A stretch of DNA of 64,000 nucleotides, taken from positions 620,001 to 684,000 of the forward strand of contig NZ_REFH01000008.1 of the NCBI RefSeq assembly GCF_003688495.1. Reading direction: 5' to 3'. Position numbers and translations under genes: made by a program. This stretch comes from Flavobacterium weaverense (GTDB taxonomy: Bacteria; Bacteroidota; Bacteroidia; Flavobacteriales; Flavobacteriaceae). Shown in pieces: positions 38,932-46,269 of this stretch (position 1 is its first letter; every line of letters starts with the position of its first letter). The notes beneath the pieces were generated by a model. That model was given only the letters and a program-made list of their open reading frames with translations, was not told the origin of the DNA and made no database searches.

Positions 38932-38962
38932 TTGGTTAATTCAAAAATAGGTTGCAGATTTG
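38932..38962 (+). promoter_or_regulatory. Probable metY promoter
   Basis: TTG (38932-38934), 20 bases, CAGATTTG (38955-38962), which differs from the consensus TAnnTTTG only at the first base. Initiation is expected near 38968, just ahead of the 22-codon leader ORF. Confidence 0.55.
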
Positions 38963-38982
38963 CAGTATTAAATATTAAAAAT

Positions 38983-39051
38983 ATGAATTTAATTGCGATC
39001 AATATGTGTTTTATGATGCCGGAGTATTCCGCAGAGTGCACTATTGTATAA
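38983..39051 (+). CDS. metY leader peptide, 22 residues, rich in Met and Cys
   Basis: Short ORF between promoter and attenuator hairpin. It encodes MNLIAINMCFMMPEYSAECT and two more residues: four Met and two Cys among 22, with ATG TGT TTT ATG ATG clustered in the middle (39004-39018). A gene for a sulfhydrylase whose end products are homocysteine and methionine follows. GCAGAG (39031-39036), inside the ORF, is complementary to the 5' arm of the downstream terminator, as expected in translation-controlled attenuation. The 5' region has no strong ribosome binding site, which is normal in this phylum. Confidence 0.55.
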   Translation: MNLIAINMCFMMPEYSAECTIV

Positions 39052-39079
39052 TTTTAAATTTTAAAATATATAATTACAA

Positions 39080-39107
39080 CCTCTGCCAAAAGCAGGGGTT
39101 TTTTTTT
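39080..39107 (+). terminator. Attenuator terminator in the metY leader
   Basis: CCTCTGC (39080-39086) and GCAGGGG (39092-39098) form a 7-bp stem with a 5-base loop, followed by nine T, 114 bases before the metY start. Lying ahead of the gene, it must be read through for expression. Its 5' arm can alternatively pair with GCAGAG at 39031-39036. Confidence 0.85.
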
Positions 39108-39220
39108 GGAAATAAGATTAATGACAGCTTAAAACTGGAACTGCTTTAAAAATTTAAAATCAATTATTTAAAATCAACTATTAATAAAAATACCAACTAC
39201 ACTATTAAAATCTAAAAATT

Positions 39221-40513
39221 ATGAGCACACAAAAATTTGAAACAAATGCATTACACGCAGGACATGACGTAACAAAAACAGCAGGAACAAGAGCAGTTCC
39301 TATTTATCAAACAAGTTCTTACGTATTTAATAACTCGGAGCACGCAGCGAAAGTTTTCGGTCTAGAAGAGCCAGGATTTATATACACGAGATTAAATAAT
39401 CCAACTAACGATATTCTTGAACAGCGATTAGCAGTTTTAGAAGGTGGAATTGGAGCAGTGGTTACAGCTTCAGGAACTGCAGCAATTACTACTGCCTTAC
39501 TAGTATTGCTGAAAGCTGGCGATCACATTGTAGCATCCAACAGTTTATACGGAGGAACGTTTAATTTATTTAATGTCACTCTTCCACGTTTAGGTATTAC
39601 AACCACTTTTGTAGATCCATCTGATACTGAAAATTTTAAAAATGCAGTTCAAGAAAATACCAGAGCATTTTTTGTAGAATCTTTGGGTAATCCAAAGTTA
39701 GACGTCCTCGATTTGAAAGCCATTTCTGATGAAGCTAAAGCGGCGAAGGTTCCTTTTATAGTGGACAATACTGTCGCTTCTCCTTATTTATTGAATCCAA
39801 TTCACCATGGTGCTGATATTGTGATTCACTCATTAACAAAATATATCACAGGAAATGGAACTTCATTAGGTGGAGTGATCATTGATGCAGGAAACTTTGA
39901 TTGGACTAATGGTAAATTTCCTGAATTCACAGAGCCTTCTGCTGGTTACCATGGTTTAGTGTATCACGAGGCTTTAGGTAGAGCGGCTTTTATAGCCAAG
40001 GTGAGAATTGAAGGCTTGCGAGATTTTGGAGCAGCCTTAAGCCCTTTTAATGCTTTTCAAATAATTCAAGGTTTAGAAACTTTGCCAATTAGGATTCAAA
40101 GACATAGCGAAAATGCTTTGGCTTTAGCCGAATGGTTAGAAAGTCACGAAGAGGTTGCTTGGGTAAATTACCCTGGATTGAAGTCTAGTAAGTATTATGA
40201 TTTAGGGCAGAAATATTTACCTAAAGGTCAAAGTGGAGTAGTAACTTTTGGTTTAAAAGGTGGCTTTGAAGCAGCTAAAAAAGTAGCGGATGAAACTAAA
40301 TTATTCTCGCTTCTAGCTAACATAGGCGATACAAAATCTTTAATAATACATCCGGCAAGTACAACGCACCAACAATTATCAGCAACGGAGCAAATCGCTG
40401 CGGGAGTTCCAAATGACTTAATTAGATTGTCTGTTGGTTTAGAAGATATTCAAGATCTAATTCAAGACTTAAAAGAAGTATTTGAAAATATAAAACAGGC
40501 TCAGCTAGTTTAA
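39221..40513 (+). CDS. metY: O-acetylhomoserine sulfhydrylase (homocysteine synthase)
   Basis: 430 residues, the longer length typical of MetY. A Cys/Met-metabolism PLP enzyme: the lysine that binds PLP is in HSLTKYITGNG, preceded by PFIVDNTVASPYL. It replaces the acetyl group of O-acetylhomoserine with sulfide, giving homocysteine. Its donor is made by the MetX domain encoded 2 kb downstream. Transcription is probably controlled by an operator and a leader attenuator. Confidence 0.96.
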   Translation: MSTQKFETNALHAGHDVTKTAGTRAVPIYQTSSYVFNNSEHAAKVFGLEEPGFIYTRLNNPTNDILEQRLAVLEGGIGAVVTASGTAAITTALLVLLKAGDHIVASNSLYGGTFNLFNVTLPRLGITTTFVDPSDTENFKNAVQENTRAFFVESLGNPKLDVLDLKAISDEAKAAKVPFIVDNTVASPYLLNPIHHGADIVIHSLTKYITGNGTSLGGVIIDAGNFDWTNGKFPEFTEPSAGYHGLVYHEALGRAAFIAKVRIEGLRDFGAALSPFNAFQIIQGLETLPIRIQRHSENALALAEWLESHEEVAWVNYPGLKSSKYYDLGQKYLPKGQSGVVTFGLKGGFEAAKKVADETKLFSLLANIGDTKSLIIHPASTTHQQLSATEQIAAGVPNDLIRLSVGLEDIQDLIQDLKEVFENIKQAQLV

Positions 40514-40553
40514 AGAGAAACCTATTTATCTTTGAATGTTTAGATTTTAAATG

Positions 40554-40585
40554 AAAGACTTCTGTAAATTCAGAAGTCTTTTTTT
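40554..40585 (+). terminator. Terminator after metY
   Basis: AAAGACTTCTG (40554-40564) and CAGAAGTCTTT (40571-40581) with a 6-base loop and a T-run. Confidence 0.92.
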
Positions 40586-40726
40586 ATATGATTGATGAGT
40601 TATATAAGAGAAAATATTTGACTTGAGAACATCGAAATATAATTCCCTACGTAAGCAATAAAAATTGGTAAGAAATTATATAAGTTTTAAAATTAATTGT
40701 GTAACCTTTTTAGCAAAAGATTAAAC

Positions 40727-40784
40727 TAAATTTGCTGAATAAGAAAAAAGAGCCAGTAACTATTTTGTTAACTTCTCTTTTTGA
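40727..40784 (+). promoter_or_regulatory. Promoter-like element and hairpin ahead of a small hypothetical gene
   Basis: TAAATTTG (40727-40734) matches the -7 consensus. About ten bases on, AAAAAGAG...CTCTTTTT with an inner AGTAAC / GTTAACT pairing (about 40745-40782) forms a hairpin ending in five T, 50 bases before the ATG at 40833. It may be a leader attenuator. Confidence 0.4.
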
Positions 40785-40832
40785 AGATTGAGTAATGCGG
40801 GTATTTATAAATAATTAAACTAAAATTTTATT

Positions 40833-41123
40833 ATGGAATCAAAAGAATTATTGGTTACAATGGAAAATTCGACCAAAGTGAATAATAGAATTGGAGATCA
40901 CAAATGGGATAAATATCTAGATGATTATTTTAACTATTTTAAAGAATACAAAAAGCACTACAATAAATCAATTGAAGGAAATAGTAAGTCACTATCAATA
41001 TATCCTTATATGCAGCAAAAATGGGAGTCTCTGAAAAGAAGAATCAGTAGAGCGCATAAGTATAATCGCTTAAATGATAAACAAATTGAAAGGCTGATTG
41101 TTATGAAAATTAAGGAATATTAA
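40833..41123 (+). CDS. Hypothetical protein, 96 residues
   Basis: Charged, mostly helical, very rich in Lys, Tyr and Asn (WDKYLDDYFNYFKEYKKHY in the middle). No signal peptide, membrane segment or motif that I recognise. It lies alone between metY and the metX-thrA fusion, with its own promoter-like sequence. Reading frame and length are plausible, but homology is untested. Confidence 0.6.
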   Translation: MESKELLVTMENSTKVNNRIGDHKWDKYLDDYFNYFKEYKKHYNKSIEGNSKSLSIYPYMQQKWESLKRRISRAHKYNRLNDKQIERLIVMKIKEY

Positions 41124-41183
41124 TTTAAAGTTATTAATCAGTTAAATCAGTCAATCACATTAGGAGAATGCGAAAATAATTTC

Positions 41184-41332
41184 GATATTTGAGTAAATAA
41201 AAAATAAACATGGAATTTAAAATTAGTAATACGTTTATGGTCGGTCAGGATAAATCCTGAGGGTAGTTTATTGCGTAATTTTAAATTGAAATTATAATAA
41301 ATAAGCTTCCCAGTTAACGGGAGGCTTTTTTT
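41184..41332 (+). promoter_or_regulatory. Second, orphan copy of the metY-type leader
   Basis: Starts with a promoter-like GATATTTG (41184-41191) and an ATG (41210). Aligned without gaps to the metY leader from its ATG, about 34 of 64 bases agree. In both, a hairpin with GGA and TCC arms is centred 42.5 bases after the ATG (here 41245-41260), ATTGnnTAATTTTAAATT begins at offset 60, and a terminator (here GCTTCCC 41305-41311 / GGGAGGC 41319-41325 plus seven T) begins at offset 95-97. The ORF is broken by TGA at 41258. No met gene follows. Confidence 0.5.
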
Positions 41333-41378
41333 ATAAATAGTCGTATAACATTTTTTTAAAAGAATATAGTCAAAACAG

Positions 41379-41468
41379 ATGAATAGATTAAAAAATCATT
41401 TTAGTAGCAAGCTAGCAGTCACAAAAACAATTTGTGTCATTACGATGCTGCGTATGAATGTCTGTTAA
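41379..41468 (+). CDS. Possible leader peptide, 29 residues, ending in TMLRMNVC
   Basis: A short ORF whose last seven codons include two Met and a final Cys just before the stop; translation could also begin at the internal ATG at 41445 to give MLRMNVC. A strong terminator follows 30 bases later, ahead of a small hypothetical gene. Similar in style to the metY and metK leaders, but without sequence similarity. Low confidence. Confidence 0.35.
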   Translation: MNRLKNHFSSKLAVTKTICVITMLRMNVC

Positions 41469-41498
41469 ATCCAAAATTGAAAGTTTAAAGCATAGCTT

Positions 41499-41535
41499 AA
41501 AACCCTTTTGGATATAAATCTAAAAGGGTTTTTGC
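41499..41535 (+). terminator. Terminator or attenuator upstream of a small hypothetical gene
   Basis: Perfect 11-bp stem AAAACCCTTTT (41499-41509) / AAAAGGGTTTT (41522-41532) with a 12-base loop and a T-run. It lies 62 bases before the ATG at 41597. Confidence 0.88.
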
Positions 41536-41596
41536 TTTTAGAAGTAAATGAAATAAGTAAAAAAACGAATATTATAAACCTAACAACTAATTAATT

Positions 41597-41806
41597 ATGA
41601 GTGCCACTAAGTACGTAGCAAAAACATTTCAGTTATTAAAAAATCTTAATTTCAGAAATAAAAGAAAGAAGAGTAATGACTTTATAAATGAGCTAATCGA
41701 TTCAAGATTCGGAGTTTCAATAAATGATAATTTAGCACAAACAAAGGTGCCAAATTCATTGCTTTTTTTAATGTATTCAAAAGAGAATGAAACTTTATTT
41801 ATTTAA
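41597..41806 (+). CDS. Hypothetical protein, 69 residues
   Basis: Basic N-terminal half (NFRNKRKKSND) and a more neutral C-terminal half; no membrane helix or known motif. It follows a strong hairpin with T-run, so it would be expressed only on read-through or from an unseen promoter. It may be a real small gene or a chance ORF. Confidence 0.4.
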   Translation: MSATKYVAKTFQLLKNLNFRNKRKKSNDFINELIDSRFGVSINDNLAQTKVPNSLLFLMYSKENETLFI

Positions 41807-41848
41807 AAAACGGGAATTTAATTTCCTCCATTTTAAAGTAGAAAAAAC

Positions 41849-41920
41849 GTGCACTGCTTATTCAAATTAGAGATTGTAAAATCTATCGTTATATTTATTT
41901 TGCGAGAATAGGCAGTGTAC
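41849..41920. repeat. 15-bp inverted repeat enclosing 42 bases
   Basis: The arms 41849-41863 and 41906-41920 (core CACTGC / GCAGTG) pair at all 15 positions, two of them G-U. TTTTC and more T follow, and A-run precedes. It may be a terminator with a large loop, or a small mobile repeat. Confidence 0.55.
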
Positions 41921-42027
41921 TTTTCATTTTTAAAATGTACAAATTAGGAATCAAAAGAGTCAAAAGTTTGGTTTTTAAAAATAATTACAGTTAATTTGCT
42001 GCTTTAAGTTCACACTTGTATTGAAAT

Positions 42028-42146
42028 GTTATAAAGAAAGGCAGAGGGATTAGACCCGATGAAGCCTTAGCAACCCTTCGATTTATCGAAGAAGGTGCTG
42101 CATTCTACCTCGAACTGAAATTATTTCAGTTACTTGGAAAGATAAC
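42028..42146 (+). promoter_or_regulatory. SAM-I (S-box type) riboswitch before metX-thrA
   Basis: The conserved core is easy to see: GGCAGAGGGAT, GACCCGATGAAGCC, TTAGCAACC, then AAGGTGCTGCATTC and GGAAAGATAAC. P1 pairs GTTAT (42028-42032) with ATAAC (42142-42146); P4 has the arms AACTGAAA / TTTCAGTT (about 42114-42131). A promoter-like TTG (41968) and TTAATTTG (41991-41998) lie upstream. No strong terminator follows, so control may act on translation of the TTG-initiated gene 79 bases on. Confidence 0.9.
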
Positions 42147-42224
42147 ACTAAGAATTCGTCTAGACACCTAACATCTAGCTTTCTTTCTAATATTTCCAGA
42201 CACAAATCAAAAATCATTAAAGAT

Positions 42225-45200
42225 TTGAAATTGGAAAATAAACCTTCATTAATTACATTACAAGATTTCACCACGCATAATGGTGCTTTCTATGCTACAC
42301 TTAACTTAAGTTATCAGGTTTTTGGTGCTGCTTTGCACACCGCTCCTATAATTTTAATCAATCATGCTTTAACTGGAAACTCACAGGTAATAGGAGAATC
42401 TGGTTGGTGGAATGAAATAGTAGGAGTTGATAAAACAATCGATACTAGAAAATATACAATCATCGCTTTTGATGTTCCAGGTAATGGTTTTAATTCAGCT
42501 ACAATCGAGAATTATAGAGATTTTATTGCCAGAGATATTGCTAAAATTTTTCTGGAAGGACTTCGTGTATTAAAAGTTGATCAACTTTTTGCGCTTATCG
42601 GTGGATCTGTAGGAGGAGGAATAGGTTGGGAAATTTTGGCCTTAAAGCCAAAACTAACACAAAACTTTATTCCCATTGCGACCGATTGGAAAGCTACTGA
42701 TTGGTTGATTGCTAACTGTTACTTGCAAGAGCAAATATTAAACAATTCCAAGAAACCTATAGAAGACGCGCGCATTCACGCAATGTTGTGCTACCGAACT
42801 CCTGAATCTTTTAAAGAAAAATTTAATAGAGATATCAATTTACAACTTGAAACCTTTCAAGTAGAGAGTTGGCTGAATTATCACGGAGAAAAATTGGAGA
42901 AAAGATTTCAGTTAGCTGCGTACAAGATGATGAATCAACTATTAAAAACGATTGATATCACTCGGAATCGAGAATCTTTAGAATCACTGATTTCTAAAGT
43001 CGATGCAAATATTTATATCGTAGGAATCAATTCTGATTTATTTTTTACGGCAAAGGAGAATAAGGAAACATACAACGATATTAAAAAATTTAAAAACAAT
43101 GTATTCTACAGTGAGATTGACTCGCAGCATGGACACGATGCTTTCTTGATGGAATACGAACAATTAGACAATTTATTAGAAGTAGTCTTCAAAAATAAAA
43201 AACAAATGAAAATATTAAAATTTGGTGGAAAATCTTTAGCAAACGGTGAAGGGATTAATACGGTTCTAAATATTATTGAAAGTAAAATAAAGCAAGAAGA
43301 AAAAGTCGCAGTTGTTGTATCAGCAAGAGGAAAAGCTACTGATGAGCTAGATGATATTTTAACCATCGCTGTAAAAAATGGTAATTACAAACCACTTCTT
43401 GAGAGTTTTAAAAAATATCAAAAAGATGGATTTGAATCAATTGATTTTTCTGTTGAATTTGAAAAATTAGATAAGCTTTTTGAAGGGGTAAGTTTAATAG
43501 GCGATTACAGCACTAAAATTCAAGATCAAATTTTGGCACAAGGAGAAGTACTTTCAGCTAAATTACTTGTGTTTTTATTAAACGAGAGAGGTATTTATGC
43601 AAAATTTGCCGATACCCGTGAATTGATAGTGACAGACTCGAATTTTGGTGATGCTCAACCTATAGAAGCTGCTTCGAAAAAGAATATCATCCAGATTTTT
43701 AAAGAAAATGAAGATGCCGTTTTAGTAATTACAGGTTTTATTGGTGCAAATGCAAAACAGGAGACCACTACTTTAGGTAGAAATGGAAGTAATTACACTG
43801 CTTCACTAATAGCAAACTTTATCAATGCTGAGGAACTCCAGAATTTCACGCATGTTGATGGAATATATACTGCAAATCCAGATTTAGTTCTAGATGCTAA
43901 GAAAATAGATCACCTAACTTTTAATGAAGCTAATGAGTTGGCTAATTTCGGAGCAACAATTTTACATGCTAAGACTATCATTCCTTTATTAGAAAAAAAT
44001 ATTCCGCTTCGTATTTTAAATACGTTTAATCACGAAAATAAAGGAACATTGATAACTGCTAATGCTGCAGGAGCTGGTATAAAAACACTTTCTGTATTAG
44101 AAAATGTAGCTTTAGTGAATCTTGAAGGAAGAGGGTTATTAGGAAAAACAGGTGTAGATGCTCGTATTTTTAAAGTAATGGGTGATAATGACATTAGTGT
44201 AAGTATCATTTCTCAAGGTTCGTCAGAAAGAGGAATTGGATTGGTAGTTGCAGCTGATAAAGCCACTAAGGCTATGATCGAATTAGAAAAGGAATTTGAA
44301 AATGATTTCTATTCTAAAGATGTGAATAAAATTACTGTAGTCGATAATGTCTCGGTAATTTCTATAATAGGCCAAGATTTAAGTACGTTCCATAAGCCCT
44401 ATACTGCTTTAATTAAAAACAAAATAATTCCAATACTTTTTAACAACACTGTTACGGGTAAAAACGTCAGTTTAGTAGTTAAGAAAACAGAACTTTATAA
44501 AGCTTTAAATGTTATTCATGGCGAGATTTTTGGAGTTTCAAAGAAAATAAATATTGCTATTTTTGGTCATGGTTTGGTAGGAGGAACTTTAATTAATCAA
44601 ATTTTAGAGTCTGCTGAAGCAATTGATAAACGGAAACATATTAAACTAAATGTTTTTGCTATTGCCAATTCTAAAAAAATTCTTCTAGACAAAAATGGTG
44701 TTTCTCTAGAGTGGAAAAATCAAATTCAAGATCAAGGAATTCCGTATACGATGGAAGACGTTATTGCTTATGCAAATGAACATCATTTAGAAAATTTGAT
44801 TGCAATCGATAATACAGCAAGTGCTGCATTTGTCGAAAATTATATTCCGCTTGTAGAAAGCAGCTTTGATTTAATTTCGTCGAATAAAGTAGCAAACACT
44901 TTAAGCTATGGTTTTTATAAAGATCTAAGAAGTTCACTAGCCGAAAACCAGAAAAATTATTTATATGAAACTAACGTAGGTGCTGGATTACCTTTGATTG
45001 ATACAATAAAATTATTACACCTATCAGGTGAAAATATCACTAAAATTAAAGGTGTATTTAGTGGAACGTTAAGCTATTTATTTAATAATTTCTCTGCAAA
45101 AGATGCTCCATTTAGTGAAATTTTAAAAGAAGCAATTGACAACGGTTACACGGAGCCAGATCCAAGAGAAGATTTATGCGGTAATGACGTGGGAAGAAAA

Positions 45201-45617
45201 TTGTTGATTTTAGCAAGAGAATTAGATTTGCAAAATGAATTTGAAGAAATTAAAATCCAAAATCTTATTCCAGAACATTTACGTGAAGGTGATGTTGCTG
45301 ATTTTTTAACAAAACTCAAGGAATTTGATCCTATTTATAATAAAATAAAAGCGGACCAAAAACCGAATCATGTTCTAAGATATATAGGCGAATTGTCTGG
45401 AGATTTGCAGCATGATAAAGGAATACTGGAAGTGAAATTAGTTTCAGTTCCTTCAGATACTACATTAGGAGGATTGAAAGGTTCTGATTCTTTCTTCGAA
45501 ATTTACACAGAGTCTTATGGAGATAGACCAATTTTAATTCAAGGAGCGGGTGCTGGATCAGCGGTGACAGCGAGAGGAGTATTTGGAGATATTTTGAGAT
45601 TATCAGATAAAGGATAA
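42225..45617 (+). CDS. Fusion protein: homoserine O-acetyltransferase (MetX) - aspartokinase - homoserine dehydrogenase (ThrA)
   Basis: 1130 residues. Residues 1-325 are an alpha/beta-hydrolase of the MetX type with HALTGNSQV, the nucleophile Ser128 in GGSVGGG, Asp271 and His304 in GHDAF, so the triad is intact. From Met328 (MKILKFGGKS) it reads as a normal ThrA: aspartokinase with tandem ACT domains to about 770, then homoserine dehydrogenase (NIAIFGHGLVGG from about 773). The chain therefore covers aspartate to aspartyl phosphate, semialdehyde to homoserine, and homoserine to O-acetylhomoserine. The first possible start is TTG at 42225; no ATG lies in frame upstream. A SAM riboswitch precedes it. 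Confidence 0.93.
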   Translation: MKLENKPSLITLQDFTTHNGAFYATLNLSYQVFGAALHTAPIILINHALTGNSQVIGESGWWNEIVGVDKTIDTRKYTIIAFDVPGNGFNSATIENYRDFIARDIAKIFLEGLRVLKVDQLFALIGGSVGGGIGWEILALKPKLTQNFIPIATDWKATDWLIANCYLQEQILNNSKKPIEDARIHAMLCYRTPESFKEKFNRDINLQLETFQVESWLNYHGEKLEKRFQLAAYKMMNQLLKTIDITRNRESLESLISKVDANIYIVGINSDLFFTAKENKETYNDIKKFKNNVFYSEIDSQHGHDAFLMEYEQLDNLLEVVFKNKKQMKILKFGGKSLANGEGINTVLNIIESKIKQEEKVAVVVSARGKATDELDDILTIAVKNGNYKPLLESFKKYQKDGFESIDFSVEFEKLDKLFEGVSLIGDYSTKIQDQILAQGEVLSAKLLVFLLNERGIYAKFADTRELIVTDSNFGDAQPIEAASKKNIIQIFKENEDAVLVITGFIGANAKQETTTLGRNGSNYTASLIANFINAEELQNFTHVDGIYTANPDLVLDAKKIDHLTFNEANELANFGATILHAKTIIPLLEKNIPLRILNTFNHENKGTLITANAAGAGIKTLSVLENVALVNLEGRGLLGKTGVDARIFKVMGDNDISVSIISQGSSERGIGLVVAADKATKAMIELEKEFENDFYSKDVNKITVVDNVSVISIIGQDLSTFHKPYTALIKNKIIPILFNNTVTGKNVSLVVKKTELYKALNVIHGEIFGVSKKINIAIFGHGLVGGTLINQILESAEAIDKRKHIKLNVFAIANSKKILLDKNGVSLEWKNQIQDQGIPYTMEDVIAYANEHHLENLIAIDNTASAAFVENYIPLVESSFDLISSNKVANTLSYGFYKDLRSSLAENQKNYLYETNVGAGLPLIDTIKLLHLSGENITKIKGVFSGTLSYLFNNFSAKDAPFSEILKEAIDNGYTEPDPREDLCGNDVGRKLLILARELDLQNEFEEIKIQNLIPEHLREGDVADFLTKLKEFDPIYNKIKADQKPNHVLRYIGELSGDLQHDKGILEVKLVSVPSDTTLGGLKGSDSFFEIYTESYGDRPILIQGAGAGSAVTARGVFGDILRLSDKG

Positions 45618-45724
45618 AATCCCCTAACCCCCGAAGGGGGGAATAAAGAAAATATAAATAAGTATAAAAGGGACATACCTCCGGTCTTGGCTCCCTCCCT
45701 TTCGGGGAGGGTTGGGGAGGGGAT
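45618..45724 (+). repeat. Paired palindromic element between metX-thrA and osmC
   Basis: A left half directly after the stop codon (45618-45643, CCCCTAACCCCCGAAGGGGG) and a right half directly before the osmC start (45681-45723, CCCTCCCTTTCGGGGAGGG then TTGGGGAGGGGA). The right half is an inverted version of the left, so the whole gap can fold into one long stem carrying two small hairpins. Confidence 0.85.
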
Positions 45725-45727
45725 ATT

Positions 45728-46180
45728 ATGAAAGTAACATTAAATAGAGTAAACGACAATTTTCATTTCGAATTAAAAAACGAACGTGGACATATAGTAA
45801 ACGTAGACAGCCGTCCAGAATTTGGAGGCAATGATATGGGGCCAAGTCCCATGGAATTGATATTAATGGGAGTAGCTGGATGTAGCGCCATAGATATGAT
45901 TTCGATTCTAAAAAAGCAACGTCAAGAAATTACTTCGTTCAAAGCTGAGGTTGATGGCGAAAGAGTCCAACTAGGAGAGGCAAAGCCTTTTAAAGATATT
46001 CACGTTGTTTTTTACTTAGAAGGCGAAATTAATCCTGAAAAAGCAGCGAGAGCCGCACAACTTTCTTTCGAGAAATATTGCTCGGTTTCAAAAACTTTAG
46101 AACCAACAGCTACTGTTCACTACAAAGTGGTTTTAAATGGAATCCCCCTAACCCCCGATGGAGAATCAAACAACTTATAA
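45728..46180 (+). CDS. OsmC family protein
   Basis: 150 residues. The two redox-active cysteines of the Ohr/OsmC family are present, Cys52 in GVAGCSA and Cys118 in EKYCSVSKTL. Such proteins reduce organic peroxides or act in thiol and sulfur handling; OsmC-like proteins are often found in sulfur loci. Residues from about 137 to the end (GIPLTPDGES) are encoded by the left half of a palindromic repeat, so the native C-terminus has been replaced or extended. Confidence 0.9.
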   Translation: MKVTLNRVNDNFHFELKNERGHIVNVDSRPEFGGNDMGPSPMELILMGVAGCSAIDMISILKKQRQEITSFKAEVDGERVQLGEAKPFKDIHVVFYLEGEINPEKAARAAQLSFEKYCSVSKTLEPTATVHYKVVLNGIPLTPDGESNNL

Positions 46181-46258
46181 ATAATTGCTGATTTTTAAAT
46201 AATAACACTCTATTCTCGGCTCCCTCTCCCCCGCGGCGGAAGGGCTGAGGTAGGGATA
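46140..46258 (+). repeat. Paired palindromic element between osmC and metZ
   Basis: Left half 46140-46167 (CCCCCTAACCCCCGATGGAG) lies within the last codons of osmC; right half 46215-46258 (GGCTCCCTCTCCCCCGCGGC, GGAAGGGCTGAGG) lies just before metZ. Both are somewhat degenerate copies of the elements in the neighbouring gap. Confidence 0.75.
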
Positions 46259-46269
46259 ATACAACTTAT

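Noticed and set aside
38983..39107. T-box or known SAM riboswitch class before metY
   Set aside because: No T-box core (no AGGGTGGnACCRCG-like sequence) and none of the SAM-I, SAM-II or SAM/SAH core motifs is present.
45460..45759. Minus-strand ORF spanning the metX-thrA/osmC gap (SPPQPSPKGREP)
   Set aside because: It is built from the GC-rich repeat and antisense codons; not a gene.
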